From the NCBI GenBank assembly GCA_963575745.1, contig CAUYUJ010011192.1, forward strand, positions 404,792 to 468,791: a stretch of DNA of 64,000 nt, in the 5' to 3' direction. The notes under the pieces were generated by a model, which worked only from the letters and a program-made list of their open reading frames with translations, made no database searches and was not told where the DNA came from. This DNA is from Prorocentrum cordatum. Its lineage: Eukaryota; Sar; Dinophyceae; Prorocentrales; Prorocentraceae. The stretch's first letter is position 1; the number at the start of each line of letters is the position of its first letter. The position numbers were made by a program, and so were the translations under genes. Below are positions 31,921 to 43,029 of this stretch, piece by piece.

Positions 31921-32448
31921 CTAAATTCTTACCAAATCCAATACCATGTTGGCATATGCCAGCGAAATTTCAGGTCCGGGATGTATCCCGTCGCAATACA
32001 AGTCTTCAACGGGTTGCCCTTTTTCTTTAGAGGATTGCATCATGCGGTCGACCATGTCATGGAAATGTATCACAGAATACTTGCCAAATAAGCGATCACC
32101 ATTCGTCTGAGCTGCGATACACTCCTGCATGATGTCAATTATTTCAGCTGTCTGGCCGTAAAATGGCTTCGTCACCGTTGGCGCAGTGCGGAAAGCTACA
32201 CGACTACTTGGGTAGGTAGCGGCGACGAGGCCCATGTGCGACTTGAGCCCTCCATTGCACCATTGTTGAAGTTCCTTGGATGGAATTGGAAATGAACTCT
32301 GGTTCGTCATGCTGATGTCCCCACCATTATGCTCCCACCATTTGCTCAAAGACCATAAAGAATCGTCCACCACAACCAAGTCGGGCTGGGCGCCCATTAT
32401 GGACTGCGTGAAGATCGGGGCGTGTTTAGTGATACGCCACCATGCCCA
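31921..32448 (-). CDS. SGNH/GDSL-type hydrolase-like protein, exon 2
   Basis: Exon 2 is 175 codons plus TAG. The acceptor is CTCCTCATGCTAG just before 32448; translation continues W-A-W-W-R-I-T-K-H-A-P-I-F and then GAQPDLVVVDDSLWSLSKWW. VAFRTAPTV resembles the conserved Arg-Thr-Ala-Pro block of PC-esterase/GDSL-like proteins. YCDGIHPGPEISLAYANMV near the C terminus supplies the Asp-x-x-His catalytic pair. Joined to exon 1 in phase 0 it gives a 384-residue product. The TAG stop is followed by the TATG-rich tract. Intermediate exons cannot be excluded, but the phase match supports a single intron. Confidence 0.7.
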   Translation of the reverse strand, partial: WAWWRITKHAPIFTQSIMGAQPDLVVVDDSLWSLSKWWEHNGGDISMTNQSSFPIPSKELQQWCNGGLKSHMGLVAATYPSSRVAFRTAPTVTKPFYGQTAEIIDIMQECIAAQTNGDRLFGKYSVIHFHDMVDRMMQSSKEKGQPVEDLYCDGIHPGPEISLAYANMVLDLVRI

Positions 32449-33927
32449 CTAGCATGAGGAGGCGCGGGTGACTGCCCAAAACTGCCTGGTAGGGTTCCTG
32501 TAAGACTTCCAAGGGTTGCCCCCTTCCGCCCACATTTGGCCACGTATACTATAACACTGTCACCCCTCCCGTTACCCTGGTAAATTACTTCAGGCACGCG
32601 CTTCTGAAATCACGATCTTCTAACAAACAATGGCTCCGCGCTCCCGAGGCATCCTCCTTTCCAGATTCTGTGCATCGGAGCTACCGATGCCACGACCCCT
32701 CGCAGAAACAAACTGCGCTCCCGAGGCCACGATCCCTTCCGTAAAACAATCGGTCCGCCCTCCTGATTGTCCAAGACGGTAGAGGCAAGCAACCAACGCC
32801 ACAAGTATTGCCCAATCTGCCTCCAAGACGACTCAAAACGGCCCCAAGGATGCCAAATGTGACCTCAAGACGCCCCCAAGAAGGCGCAATAAGGCAATCA
32901 AATCTTCCGCAATAATACGCAAAGCCCGAAGAGGCCCAAAACATATACCTATACGACCACCTTTCCGGTGATAAGGAGGTCCGGGGGGGGGGAACAACGT
33001 CTCACTCGATCAGTCTCACTCGATCAGTCCCACTATCGATCTCACCATCGATATCACTATCGGTCTCGCTCGACCGATCTCACTCGGTCAATCTCACGAT
33101 CGATTCCACTCGATCTATTTCATTCAAACGATCTCACAATCGATCTGACTATCGATCTCACAATCGACCTCACTACCGATCCCACAATCGATCTCACTAT
33201 CGATATCACAATCAACATCACAAGCAACGCCAGCATCATCATCATCAACAGCATCGTCATCGACGTCATCAATATCATCAACATCTTCAGCATCATCGGG
33301 ACACCATCCTCATCATCCCCTCTTCACCATCATCATCAACATCCTCATCACCATCATCATGATCATTATCGGGACACAACCATCGTCACCATCATCATCA
33401 TCAACATCATCATCATCATCATCCGGACACCATCATCATCATCGGAACACCACCATCATCTCATCACCATCATCGCACCATCATGACCACGAAGAACATC
33501 ATCAACATGATCACCATCGGGGCACCATCATCGTTAGCACATCATCATCAACATCATCACCAACATCATCATCATCATCGGAACACCACCATCATCATCA
33601 ACACCATCGGGACACCATCAACATTATTATATAACATCAGCATCATCATAACCACTGGGCCACCATCATCAAAATCATCACCATCACCTCATCATCGTCG
33701 TCATCATCAACCCCATCATCATCGGGACACCATCTTCATCACCATCACCATCAACAGCGTCATCATCAACCTTATCATCATCATCGTGACACCATCATCA
33801 TCAACATCACAATCATCAAATCATATGCTCATCACCAACATCATCAGGATCACCAACATCATCATCATCATCATCGGGGCACCATGATCATCATCATCAG
33901 CAACATCATCAACATCAACATCATCAG

Positions 33928-33958
<31 letters not shown>

Positions 33959-34107
33959 GGGGCACCATCATCACCACCATGACCATCATCATCATCATCA
34001 TCCTCATCATCATCATCAGCAACATCGTTAACATCATCAATATCATCGGAACACCATCATCATCGCCACCATCACCATCATTATCATCATCGTCAACATC
34101 ATCAACG

Positions 34108-34181
<74 letters not shown>

Positions 34182-34704
34182 GGGGCACCGACGGGACACC
34201 AGCGGGACACTGGCGGGACACCGCGCGCCACCGGCCCCCGAGCGGGACACCGGCGAGACACCGCGGGGCACCGGTTGCCGGAAGGAAAACTTTTGGTCCT
34301 GCCGTGCCTCAGCTACAGGAGACTTATTTCTCGCCCGCCCACGCAGCTTCGCCTCGCCCGCAAGCACGGCACGCACGAACACGAAACCGAAACCGATTTC
34401 CCGGTAGAGGGGCTCTCCGTTCCACTTCGATGTCACCCCCTCACCTCCGATTTTACACTGGTGTTTACTAAGGCGGCTTCACCTTTTCGGGCTTCTTTCA
34501 GCTCCTGATACCCTTAGAAGCCTCCATAACGGCTCTAAGACGGCCCGAGAGGGTCACAAATAGTAGATCAAATAGCCGAAGAGACCTCCAAGAGTGCCCT
34601 ACCGGAGCCCATGAAAGGACGGAGGAAACTTAGGACGAAGACGATACCAAAACACCCTCGACACGACGCGGAATAATGTGTCAAATGTTACGGCTCTCCC
34701 AAAC
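32449..34704 (-). other. Phase-0 intron of the SGNH-type gene, filled with (ATC)n
   Basis: Minus-strand donor CACAG|GTTTGG (GT at 34704-34703) and acceptor TGCTAG (AG at 32450-32449). The 2256-bp interval is mostly repeat: a CGATCTCACTAT-type 12-mer at 33000-33215, (ATC)n with interspersed GGGACACC at 33220-34185, and a CGGGACACCG minisatellite at 34186-34275. Outside these (32449-32990, 34276-34703) nothing coding was recognised. Confidence 0.6.
33000..34275. repeat. (ATC)n trinucleotide block with GGGACACC punctuation
   Basis: Nearly uninterrupted CAT/ATC triplets on the plus strand for ~1 kb, broken at irregular intervals by CGGGACACCATC or CGGGGCACCATC. The longest pure run is about 34105-34182. 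The flanks are a 12-bp CGATCTCACTAT-like repeat (5') and a ~14-bp CGGGACACCGGC repeat (3'). Ile, Ser/His and Met/Asp homopolymer frames are by-products. Confidence 0.95.
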
Positions 34705-35331
34705 CTGTGGATACGAGATGTCATGCGATACGGTTTTCTGTGCGCAACCCGAACAGTCGCCGAGTCGACACTGAAGGGCCTGGGCTGGCACGGTGGCGGG
34801 ACTTCTCGCAAGCAACTGGATAATATCATGAGTGCTCGGGTGGTGTTTCATATGTTTTCCGTCAAGGGCTTTGTCATATAGCGAAAAATATGGCGGCTCG
34901 CCTGAACCAGGGTGAAATAAGAAAGCCGTCGTCAAATTCCCTACTTTACAGAATTGTCCTTCGTAAGGGTTCCCATGCAATTTCGAACCAACAGATGCAC
35001 AAAACGCAATAAGTGCATTGGCATCCAGACTGCAACCTAAAAACAGAACTGACTTTGACGGGAGACTCTGGGATAGATATTCGCTCACAGATGCCACTCT
35101 TTTCTGTGTACCAGCCTTCATCAAATTCAAGCCACACTTCTCATGCGACTGTGGGGTGTGGCGCAGGAGCTCATGCGACAAATTCGCAAGCGCTTCGTAG
35201 GCTACGTCGTTGAAACTCAGGTCAAAAAACGAACTCGAACTATTGCCACCCGGAATCGAGTTCAAGTCCACTCGCAAGGCAATAGCTGCAGGCCATAATA
35301 CTATGAGCAACGACACAAGCATAGGTCGCAA
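34705..35331 (-). CDS. SGNH/GDSL-type hydrolase-like protein, exon 1 with signal peptide
   Basis: 209 codons from ATG 35331. Residues 1-20 (MRPMLVSLLIVLWPAAIALR) form a clear signal peptide, so the product is likely secreted or in the endomembrane system. SVLFLGCSLDANALIAF (about 95-110) is the GDS-like nucleophile block (Gly-Cys-Ser-Leu), with Cys in place of the usual Asp. NLTTAFLFHPGSGEPPYFSL follows. Exon 2 supplies the Asp-x-x-His pair. Members of this superfamily are esterases or acyltransferases that act on carbohydrates or lipids; the substrate here is unknown. It is the best candidate for an intact host gene in the window. Confidence 0.72.
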
Positions 35332-35639
35332 TTCACTTCCACTTGCTACTGGATCGGGTGACGAATATACGGTTCCAAGGAGTGTTGAGCCGAGACGGCT
35401 GGATGATCAAAACGAGAAATATAATAAGGGCGATAACAATTAACGTTCTGGTGAGACCGTGCTTGCGAGGAACGTGTGAACTGGTACAATGGGTGGCGGC
35501 AACTCGACGCCACCCGACGCCACTTGAAAATTCACAAGCTTGCCAAAGATGCGGTAAGTCTATGCCGCCTGACGCCAGTGCGTTTGACTCCAGCTCGCTC
35601 GGCTGGGACGCGAATCGAAGAAATCATAACTGCTCTGGT

Positions 35640-35900
35640 TATCCTGGATTCCTAGGATGTCTCAAGCGAAACAGGCCTGAGCACTTCGCGAAAAACATCT
35701 AGGAACCCTGGGTTGTGAGAACGTCTCAGGCGAAACAGGCCAACGCATCTCAAGTCAGGGCATCTGACAGCCCGGAGTTCCAAGGATGTCTCAGTCGCGA
35801 GTATCTCGCGAAAGGCATCTTGGAACCCATAGGTGTAAGGACGAGTGAGGAGAAATGCTCCAGAGCACCTCACGTCAGGACATCTCGGAGCTTGAACGTA
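35640..35900. repeat. Inverted-orientation copies of the GAGACATCCTC motif
   Basis: GGATGTCTCAAGCGAAAC (35653), ACGTCTCAGGCGAAACAGGCC (35721) and GGATGTCTCAGTCGCGAG (35783) are the reverse complement of the core unit that fills 36.1-39.4 kb. Spacing is about 65 bp. Confidence 0.7.
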
Positions 35901-36099
35901 ACTGGATCCCCACCAACACTCGGCTGGCCCGCGCCAGAGGTGGCTTTGGATACCGTTCGCTTGATTCCCCAAACAGCTGTGTTGACTGGGGTTCTGTTCG
36001 GATGTGCCGCGCTGTGCTGCTAGCTCTGGGCGACGATATATTCGCCCACACTGCTACATCCGCCGCCCTTCAGAACATACTTTTGCATGAGACATCCTC

Positions 36100-37055
36100 A
36101 CGACTCTGAGCTCAGAGTTGCTCCGACCTGAGGTGGTCTGGCTAATTTCGCCTGAGACATCCTCTCAACTCTGGGCTTGGAAATGCCATGACGCATGAGA
36201 TATCCTTGCAACTCTGGCCTCAGAGATGCCCTGACCTGAGGTGGTCTGGCTAATTTGCCTCAGACGTCCTCCCAACTTTGGGCTCCGAGATGCCGTGACC
36301 TGAGTGGTCCAGCCCCTTTCGCTCGCAACTGTGAGCTCAGAGATGCTCGGACCTGGGGTGGTCCAGTCAATTTCGCCTGAGACATCCTCGCAACGCTGAC
36401 CCCAACGATGCTGCGCGCGAGGTCGTCTGGCCAATTTCGCCTGGAACATCCTCGAAATTCAGGGCTTCGAGATGCCGCGCGCAGGGTGGTCTGGCCTGCT
36501 TCGCCAAAGACATTGTCGCAACTCTGCGCTCAGAGATGCCCTGATCTGAGGTGGTCCAACCCGTCTTGCCTGAGACATTCTTGCAACTCTGGGCTGAGAG
36601 ATGCCGTGACCTCGCGTGGTCCAGCCCCCTTCGCCTGGGACATCCTCGCTGGGGTTCCGAGATGACCAGGCCCGAGGGGGCCAAGCCAATTTGGCCTGAG
36701 ACATCCTCGCCAGTCGGAGCTCACGGATACCGCGCGAGAGGTTGTCCAGTCAATTGCGCCTGAGACATCCTCGCAACACTGGGGTTCGAAGATGCTGCAC
36801 GCGAGGTGGTCCGGCCACGCTCGCCTGAGACATCTCGCGCCTCCTGGGACATCCATGCGACTCTGGGCTTGGAGACCTGAAGTGGTCCAGCCTGTTCTGC
36901 CTACGGCCTCCCTCGCAACTCTGAGATCCGAGGTGCCGCGTGAGGTGGTCTGGCCAACAGCGACTGGGACATCCTCTCAACTCTGGAGTCCGAAATTCCG
37001 TTTCGCCTGGCACATCCGCGCAACTCTGGGCTCCCAGCTGCCGAGCTGGAGGTGC
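36100..37055. repeat. GAGACATCCTC minisatellite, left block
   Basis: Tandem ~60-65-bp units: TTTCGCCTGAGACATCCTCGCAACTCTGGGCTCAGAGATGCC...GACCTGAGGTGGTC. About 15 diverged copies. No gene. Continues after the triplet block at 38.2 kb. Confidence 0.88.
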
Positions 37056-38170
37056 TTCCTCGTCGCCATCGTCGTCGTCGTCGTTGTCGTCGTTGACATC
37101 GTATCCGTCGTCGTCTCCGTCGCCGCCGTCTTCGTGATCGTCGTCATCCTCACCGCTGTCCTCGTCGTCGCCGCCACCGAAACAGACATCGTCGCGGCCG
37201 CCGCTGCCGAGGCCACGGCAGTCCTCGTCGTCGCCGTCGCCACCGACGCCGCTCTCGCCGCCGTCGTCATCGCCATTGTCCTCGGCGTGGTCGTCGTCGT
37301 TGTCGTCGTTGTTAGCGCGGCTAACGCCGCTGGCGCCATCGTCGTCGTCGTCGTCGTCGTCGTCGTTGACATCGTCGCCGCACGCGCCGCTGTCATCTTG
37401 ATCGTCGTTGCCGCCGTCGCCGCCGCCGCTTCCGATAATGTCGTCGTCGTCGTTGTGTGGTCCTCCCCCTCGTCCTCTACCTCGTCTCCATCCCCCCCGC
37501 TACCTTCTCATTATTTTCCCCTGCCCTTCCCTCCCGTCGCCGGATTCCACATCGGGTTGACAAAACGACTACATAGGGAATCGAGGTCGCCCCCGTCGCC
37601 GCCGCAGCGGTGGCGATCGTCGTCGCTGTCGTCGTCGCCATCGCCATCGTGGTCGCCGCCGCCGCCGCTGCCTTCGTCGCTGTCGTTGTGGTCGTCCCTG
37701 TCCCCGTCGTCCCCGCCACCGTCGCCGTCGTCTTTATCGCGTCGTCATTGTACTCGTCGCTGTCGCCGCGTTCGTCGTACCGTAGTCGGCATCGCCTTCA
37801 CCGTCGCCGCTGCCACGGTGCTCTTCGTCGCCGCCACCGTCGTCAACGCCGCCACCGCCAAGGACTCGACCAAGGGAGCTGCTCTACTCTGGCGCAACCA
37901 AATCAGGGAATGCCCCTCAATGCTCTGCCTGTTCCTTGCGCGCGTTCGCCGCTGTCTTGGCCATCGCCTGGACAGCAGCGACGCCGATTTCCGCGCGCCG
38001 TCGCCGCGGCAACGCGTCGGCTGCCCCTCAGCGCGTGCGCCGGCTGCCCCCCGGCGAGAACATCATTTCGAGAGTCCAATTTCCAACCATTCACCAGAAC
38101 CGCACCGTCACAACCGTTCGTCGGGTTACAGGGGGGATGCGAAGATTCCTTGGACAACTGCCAACAAAGA
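37056..38170. repeat. (GTC)/(GCC) trinucleotide block inside the minisatellite
   Basis: Long runs of GTC, GCC and GTCGTC triplets at 37060-37450 and 37600-37870, with mixed sequence between and after. A 539-codon plus frame over it gives Val/Ala homopolymer and is rejected as a gene. The 37.88-38.17 kb part is non-repetitive with no recognised gene. Confidence 0.9.
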
Positions 38171-38199
38171 AACAATACAAACAAAAAAACGAAGAGCCC

Positions 38200-39400
38200 A
38201 GAGTTGCAAGGATGTCTCGGGAGAATCGATGACCACCAAAGGTCAGGACATATCTGAGCCCAGAGTTGCGAAAATGGCCCCAAGCCAAGAGTTGCGAGGA
38301 TGTCTCGGGCGAAACTGGCAGGACCACCTGTTGCGTTGCATCTCGGGGCTCACGGATGCCGCACGAGAGATTGCCCTACCCGTTTCGCATGAGACACCCT
38401 CGCAATTCTGAGCTCCCAGATACCTCGACCTGAAGATGTCCAGCCCGTTTCGCATAACACATCCCCGCAACTCTGGGATCCTATGCCGTGACCTGCAGTG
38501 GTCGAACCCCTTTCGCCTGAGACATCCTCGCAACTCAGAACTCCCAGATGCCGCGCGAGAGATGGTCCGGCCCTTTCGCCTGACGCGTCCTTGCAACTCT
38601 AAGCTCCCAAATCCCGTGACCTGACTTGGTCTGGCCCGTTGCGCCTGAGACATCCTTGCAGTTCCGGGTTCAGAGATGCTCTGACATGAGGAGGTTTGGC
38701 CCATTTCGTGTGAGACATCCTTGCAACTCTGGCCTCAGAGATGCCGCGACCTCAGGTGGTCCTGCCCGTCTCGCCTGAGACATCCTCGCAGCTCTGGGCT
38801 CAGAGACGCCCTGTCCTGAGGTTGTCGCGCCAATTTTGTCTGAGATATCCTGGCAACTCTGGGCTCCGAGATCCCGCGCAGCAAGTGGTCCGACCATACA
38901 TTTGGGATCAGAGATGCTGCGCGAGAGGTGGTCCGACCAATTTCGCCTGAGACATCCTCCCAAATCTGGGCTCGAAGATGCTGCGCGCGAGGTGGTCTGG
39001 ACAACTTCGCCTGAGACATCCTCCCCACTCTGGGCTGTGATCCAGCCCGTTTCGCCATAGACATCTTCGCGCCTCTGGACTCAGAGATGCCCTGACCTGA
39101 GGTGGTCTCCTTGAAACTCTTGGCTCGTCGCCTCACACATCCTCGCCAATATTTGCTCCAAGACGCCCTGACCTGAGGTAATCCAGCCAATTTTGCTCTA
39201 CACGTCCTCGCAACGGCTCAAAGATGCCACGCGAGAGGAGGTCTGGCCAGTTGCGCCTGAGACATCCTCGCAACTGCAGGCTCGAAGATGCTGCTTGCGA
39301 TGTAGTCCCCTGAGACATCCTCCCAACTACTGGGACATCCTCGCAACTCTGGGTTCGGAGGTGCTCGAGAGTCGCGAACATAATAATATGGGAGACGAAC
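38200..39400. repeat. GAGACATCCTC minisatellite, right block
   Basis: Same ~60-65-bp unit as 36.1-37.05 kb. The first two copies (38208 and 38297) are inverted (GGATGTCTCGGG); the rest read forward. About 18 units. Confidence 0.88.
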
Positions 39401-39489
39401 GAACGTAGTGCGTGCACTATGCATGGATATTGCAATGAGAGCAGTTGGCACTACCGCGCCGCAACAAAACCATACAAAAGAAATAACCC

Positions 39490-39600
39490 AAACCATTGCA
39501 CACAACAATGTTTTTGATAATGCAACTGGCGCTCGAGCCGGAAGCCGGCGCCGCTGGCCGGCGTCGACTTACTACACCCCGTAGTAGCGCACAAACATCG
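39490..39600. repeat. Dispersed ~100-bp repeat, copy A (pair at 43495-43605)
   Basis: ACAACAATGTTTTTGATAATGC, then GGCGCTCGAGCCGGAAGC and GTCGACTTACTACACCCC, matches ACAACACTATGTTTGAGAATGC, AACGCTCGAGTCGGAAGC and GTCGGCTTAACACCCCCC near 43.52-43.59 kb, in the same orientation. Confidence 0.7.
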
Positions 39601-40025
39601 TCAAGGACGTGCCGAATAATCACACCAGGTGACGCTCCCAGAGGGAAACGATTCTCGCGAGGTGTGGTAAGTATTGGGCCAGGTGACGCTGTGCGAAAAT
39701 GGTATCGCTGACAAAGATGACGGTGATGCTGCGCATCATGGCCACAATGATTCTGTGCGACGATCGACTGCGCTGGGTCCGCGCTGGGGCGCGACGCGGC
39801 GCGACGGGCTCGACGGCGTGACCCCATGCGAGCTTCCACATCTGACGGCGCTGGCCTGCACTGGGTCCACACTGGGGCGCGACGCGAAGGCGGCGGACGC
39901 GGCGCTGACGCGTGACGCTATGTGACCTACCATTTGCAATGAAACGCACACACATATATATACACAGATCAACGCCGGAACCCAGACAACCCCTCCAAGA
40001 TGGTAACAATAAGCCTCCCAACATG
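39600..40025. other. Unassigned spacer
   Basis: Contains two diverged copies of GCGCTGGGTCCGCGCTGGGG (39771 and 39862) and a short TA run near 39955. No gene recognised on either strand. Confidence 0.4.
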
Positions 40026-40029
40026 TAAT

Positions 40030-40690
40030 TGTGGCCAACCCTCGGGCGGGAGCACCGTTACAAGTCAGGGATGTCGCTGGCGCTCGAGCGGCAGCACCAT
40101 CCCCAATTAACGATGTGGTTGTCGCTCGGGTCGGAGCACCGTTCCCAATCATGGATGTGACCAGCGCTCGAGTGGAAGCACATCCTCAGTCAAGGATGTG
40201 GCCAGCGATCGGTCTGGAGCACCGTTCCCATTCAGGGATGTGGCCAGCGAGCACGCGACAGCACCAATCCTAATGAGGGCTGCGGCCAGCGCTGAGGCGA
40301 AAACACCATTCCCAAACAGGGGAGTGGCCCGCGCTCGAACTGCAGCACCATACCCAGGCAGGCACGTGACTTCCGCTGAGGAAAGATGACGAGCAGTCCC
40401 AATCAAGGATGTGGCTAACGCTCGGACAGGAACACCGTTCCCAATCAGGGATGCGGCCAGCGCTCGAGAGGCAGCACCATCCCCAATCAGGGGTGTGGCT
40501 GGCGCTCGTACCACACCAAATCAAAGGTGTGGCTGGCGCTCTGGCGAGAGTACCATCCCAATCAGGGATGTGGCCGGCGCGCAGGCGACTGCACCATTCC
40601 TTCGACAGAACTGCTGCCAACGCTCAAGCGACAGGGCACCACTCCTGATCAGGGATGCGGCCAATGCTAAAGCGCGAGTAATATTCCGAC
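40030..40690. repeat. 42-bp minisatellite, about 15 copies
   Basis: GGGATGTGGCCAGCGCTCG recurs at ~41-43-bp steps from 40066 to 40660; each unit also has GCAGCACCATTCCCAATCA. The unit is 14 codons long, so frames stay open on both strands. No start, domain or composition bias supports translation. Confidence 0.92.
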
Positions 40691-40724
40691 ACAGGAGGCT
40701 GGCTGGAGTTCAAGTGTTGGCCGC

Positions 40725-40922
40725 GCCGTCTGTCTTCATCCTCCTCGTGCTGCTCCTTCTTCTGGTCCTTCTCCCCCTCGCTCCTCTCAAACCTCCCCAA
40801 TGTTACCCCGTAATCCTCCTCCTCCTCCTTCTCCCCTTCCGTTGCCTCCTTGTCTCCTCTGCCTGATTATTCTTCTCCCTCCTCCCCCTCCCCTTCCTCC
40901 TCCTTCTCGTCCTCCTCCTCCT

Positions 40923-40962
<40 letters not shown>

Positions 40963-41000
40963 TCGACTCGGCTTGGGAATGGTGTGTGGCAGCCAGACTC
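40725..41000. repeat. Pyrimidine-rich tract and (GA)n
   Basis: CTCCTCCTT-rich DNA (40735-40925) switches abruptly to pure (GA)n at 40925-40960. Such polypurine/polypyrimidine tracts can form triplex DNA (general knowledge). Confidence 0.85.
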
Positions 41001-42440
41001 TGAAAGTATGGGGGAGGGAATGGAAAAGAACGACGGGACGGAGGGGGAGAGACGGAAGAAGAGGAAGACACGGAGGGGAGAGAGAGAGGGATTTTGTCCT
41101 TCCAGTCGCGCGGACGCGGATGAAATTATTCGTGCCGCAATTGCCTGCCATACGCCTGCCGAGTGGGCAGCAATGTGCAGAGAAGGCGTTTGAGCATCAA
41201 TTAATTCCAACAGGTGACACGCCAAAAGCGAGCCAGCCAATCAGGTTGCGCGGGATGCTTGCGCAGAGCAGGTATTGAGGTGGAGGTATGGGTGTATGGA
41301 GGAATGATGGTAAGGATAACAAGAAAGTACGGAGGAGTGGAGGTATCAAACTCTCAACGTGTGCAGGTGCATCCAGCTATTGGTGCGCGCGGGCATGGGC
41401 GAAGGGCCGTATGGATGCGTGGAATTTGAGAGTTCGGGACTATGAATAGATGGATGTATGATGATACACGGTCAGGGACATCTGGAGACATAGAACTATA
41501 TATGTACACGCTCATCGACATGTATGTGTGTATGGGGCCCGATGGCATTGAAACAGTGATAGATAGAGAAACATGTGCGTGGACGCGTGGACGTAGAAAC
41601 GTGTGGACGCATGGACATACACACTAGAACCACGCGCACGCGCGCTCCGCGAACACGCACTTCGCGCACGCTTAAGTTCTACTCTGGCAGATTTGCCACG
41701 GACGTTTCATCATAAACACATCATGGAAGCCGACACAACAATACCTCATGAGTATGGGAGAAGATCCCGAGACGTGTTAAAAGCATGTCCCTGGAGTGAT
41801 GAAGATATGTTTGAAGAAACTACATAAGTACACCTTTGGGAGGGTGTTGGGTCCTCCGGGACTGTCTTAAGCTCTTGGGGCCGTTGTGAATGAATGTTTC
41901 CTGTGGTGTCGTCTGGCCTTCCCGGGAGCCTTTTGGAGCCCCTTGGGGCTCTCCTGGGGTCATCTCGACGATTGTCGGGCATCTTTAGATTGTCTGAACC
42001 CTGATTTTTCACATACAACATACTCAACTGGGACGGTAGTGTCAATGGTGTACCGAATCGGGCCAGTCAACGCTTTGGCACTTCCCATCTGGGGCTGTAC
42101 TTCGAAATTCCGGACGGGAGCGGTCCTCGCGAGGGGTGTGAATTGGAGGGTGAAGGTGGGGGTCGGGCGCAGGGTCCTGGCAACGGTGTATTCATGGGGC
42201 ATGCATGGGCGATGCATCCTCGAACCAATTGAAATTCCCCACCTGCGCCTATGCGCGAGACTCGAGGGTAAACGAAAGGGGGGGCCGGGAGCTCGGGAAA
42301 GGCGACGAAGGCAACGTGCGCTGAGGGCGCAACAAAAAATATGGGAATAAACGAAAGCGGTGAAGTGAGTGTCAAAATCTGCTAACCAGCCTGACATGCG
42401 GAACACGGCGCTTCAGTTTTGGGAATCTTGAAGGCCGGGG
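41001..42440. other. Mostly unique DNA with one doubtful reading frame
   Basis: No recognised gene. The plus frame at 41886-42350 (154 codons, ending with a basic ARERRRRQRALRAQQKIWE) has a non-repetitive middle (STGTVVSMVYRIGPVNALAL, RTGAVLARGVNWRVKVGVG) that could be a real small protein. Nothing else supports it. Confidence 0.25.
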
Positions 42441-42680
42441 CAAAATGTGAATCCACATGTTGGGGAAAAGCAAGATGTGAATTCACATGTTGGGCAAACG
42501 GGGAAACGTGAATTCACATGTTGGAGAAAAGGGAAAAGGTCAATTCACATTTTGCAATTGTGCGTAAGGATCTTTATCCAGGGACCAGAATGTGAATTCA
42601 TATTTTCGGAAAAAGGAACATGTGATTTCACATACTTGGAAAAAAAAAAGAACATGTGAATTCACATTTTGGGAGAATCG
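42440..42680. repeat. Array of seven ATGTGAATTCACAT palindromes
   Basis: Perfect or near-perfect copies of the palindrome ATGTGAATTCACAT start near 42445, 42475, 42506, 42539, 42589, 42619 and 42652. Each is followed by TTGG-G/A-rich spacers ending in A-runs. Spacing is 30-50 bp. This is a clustered dyad-symmetric motif, as in protein-binding-site arrays. The function is unknown. Confidence 0.85.
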
Positions 42681-42689
42681 CGGGACCCA

Positions 42690-43020
42690 TTCCAAATCTG
42701 TTTGGGGGTCGACAAGTCACCGTTTGGGAACATACGCGATCATCAATCGCACAATCAAGACACACTTGCACTCCACTTCGCCGCCCCACGCGCAATATGC
42801 AAAAACGCCCGCACGCATGAACGATAATGGATGGACGGCGCGTTTGCCCGCGCGGAAAATGCGCGGGCACGAACGACTGGCCCTCCATGACCGCCCACAT
42901 TGGATGCCAATCATACCCGATCACATACATGAGCGATACATTGAGCATACATGGGCCATTCAGCCCCCATTGAAGACCCCCTGTTGCAGACCCCCTCTTC
43001 CACCCTCCAAGTGAAGTGTT
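42690..43020. other. No recognised gene
   Basis: Unique-looking DNA. Overlapping frames on both strands of about 60-140 codons have no family resemblance. Confidence 0.3.
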
Positions 43021-43029
43021 AGGCGAAGT

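Noticed and set aside
32225-32250. CTTGAGCCCTCCATTG as a third relict spliced leader
   Set aside because: It lies inside exon 2 of the SGNH-type gene and matches only GGCTCAAG; the upstream half of the leader does not align.
33954-34436. Asp/Met-rich and Ser/Ile-rich frames
   Set aside because: Direct translation of (ATC)n in different frames.
36792-38411. 539-codon plus-strand open frame
   Set aside because: It runs through the GAGACATCCTC minisatellite and GTC/GCC triplets; the product is Val/Ala homopolymer with no fold or family.
42440-42680. CRISPR or bacterial iteron origin
   Set aside because: Only the palindromic motif is suggestive. Eukaryotic context and A-rich variable spacers argue against a bacterial replicon; kept only as a binding-site-like array.
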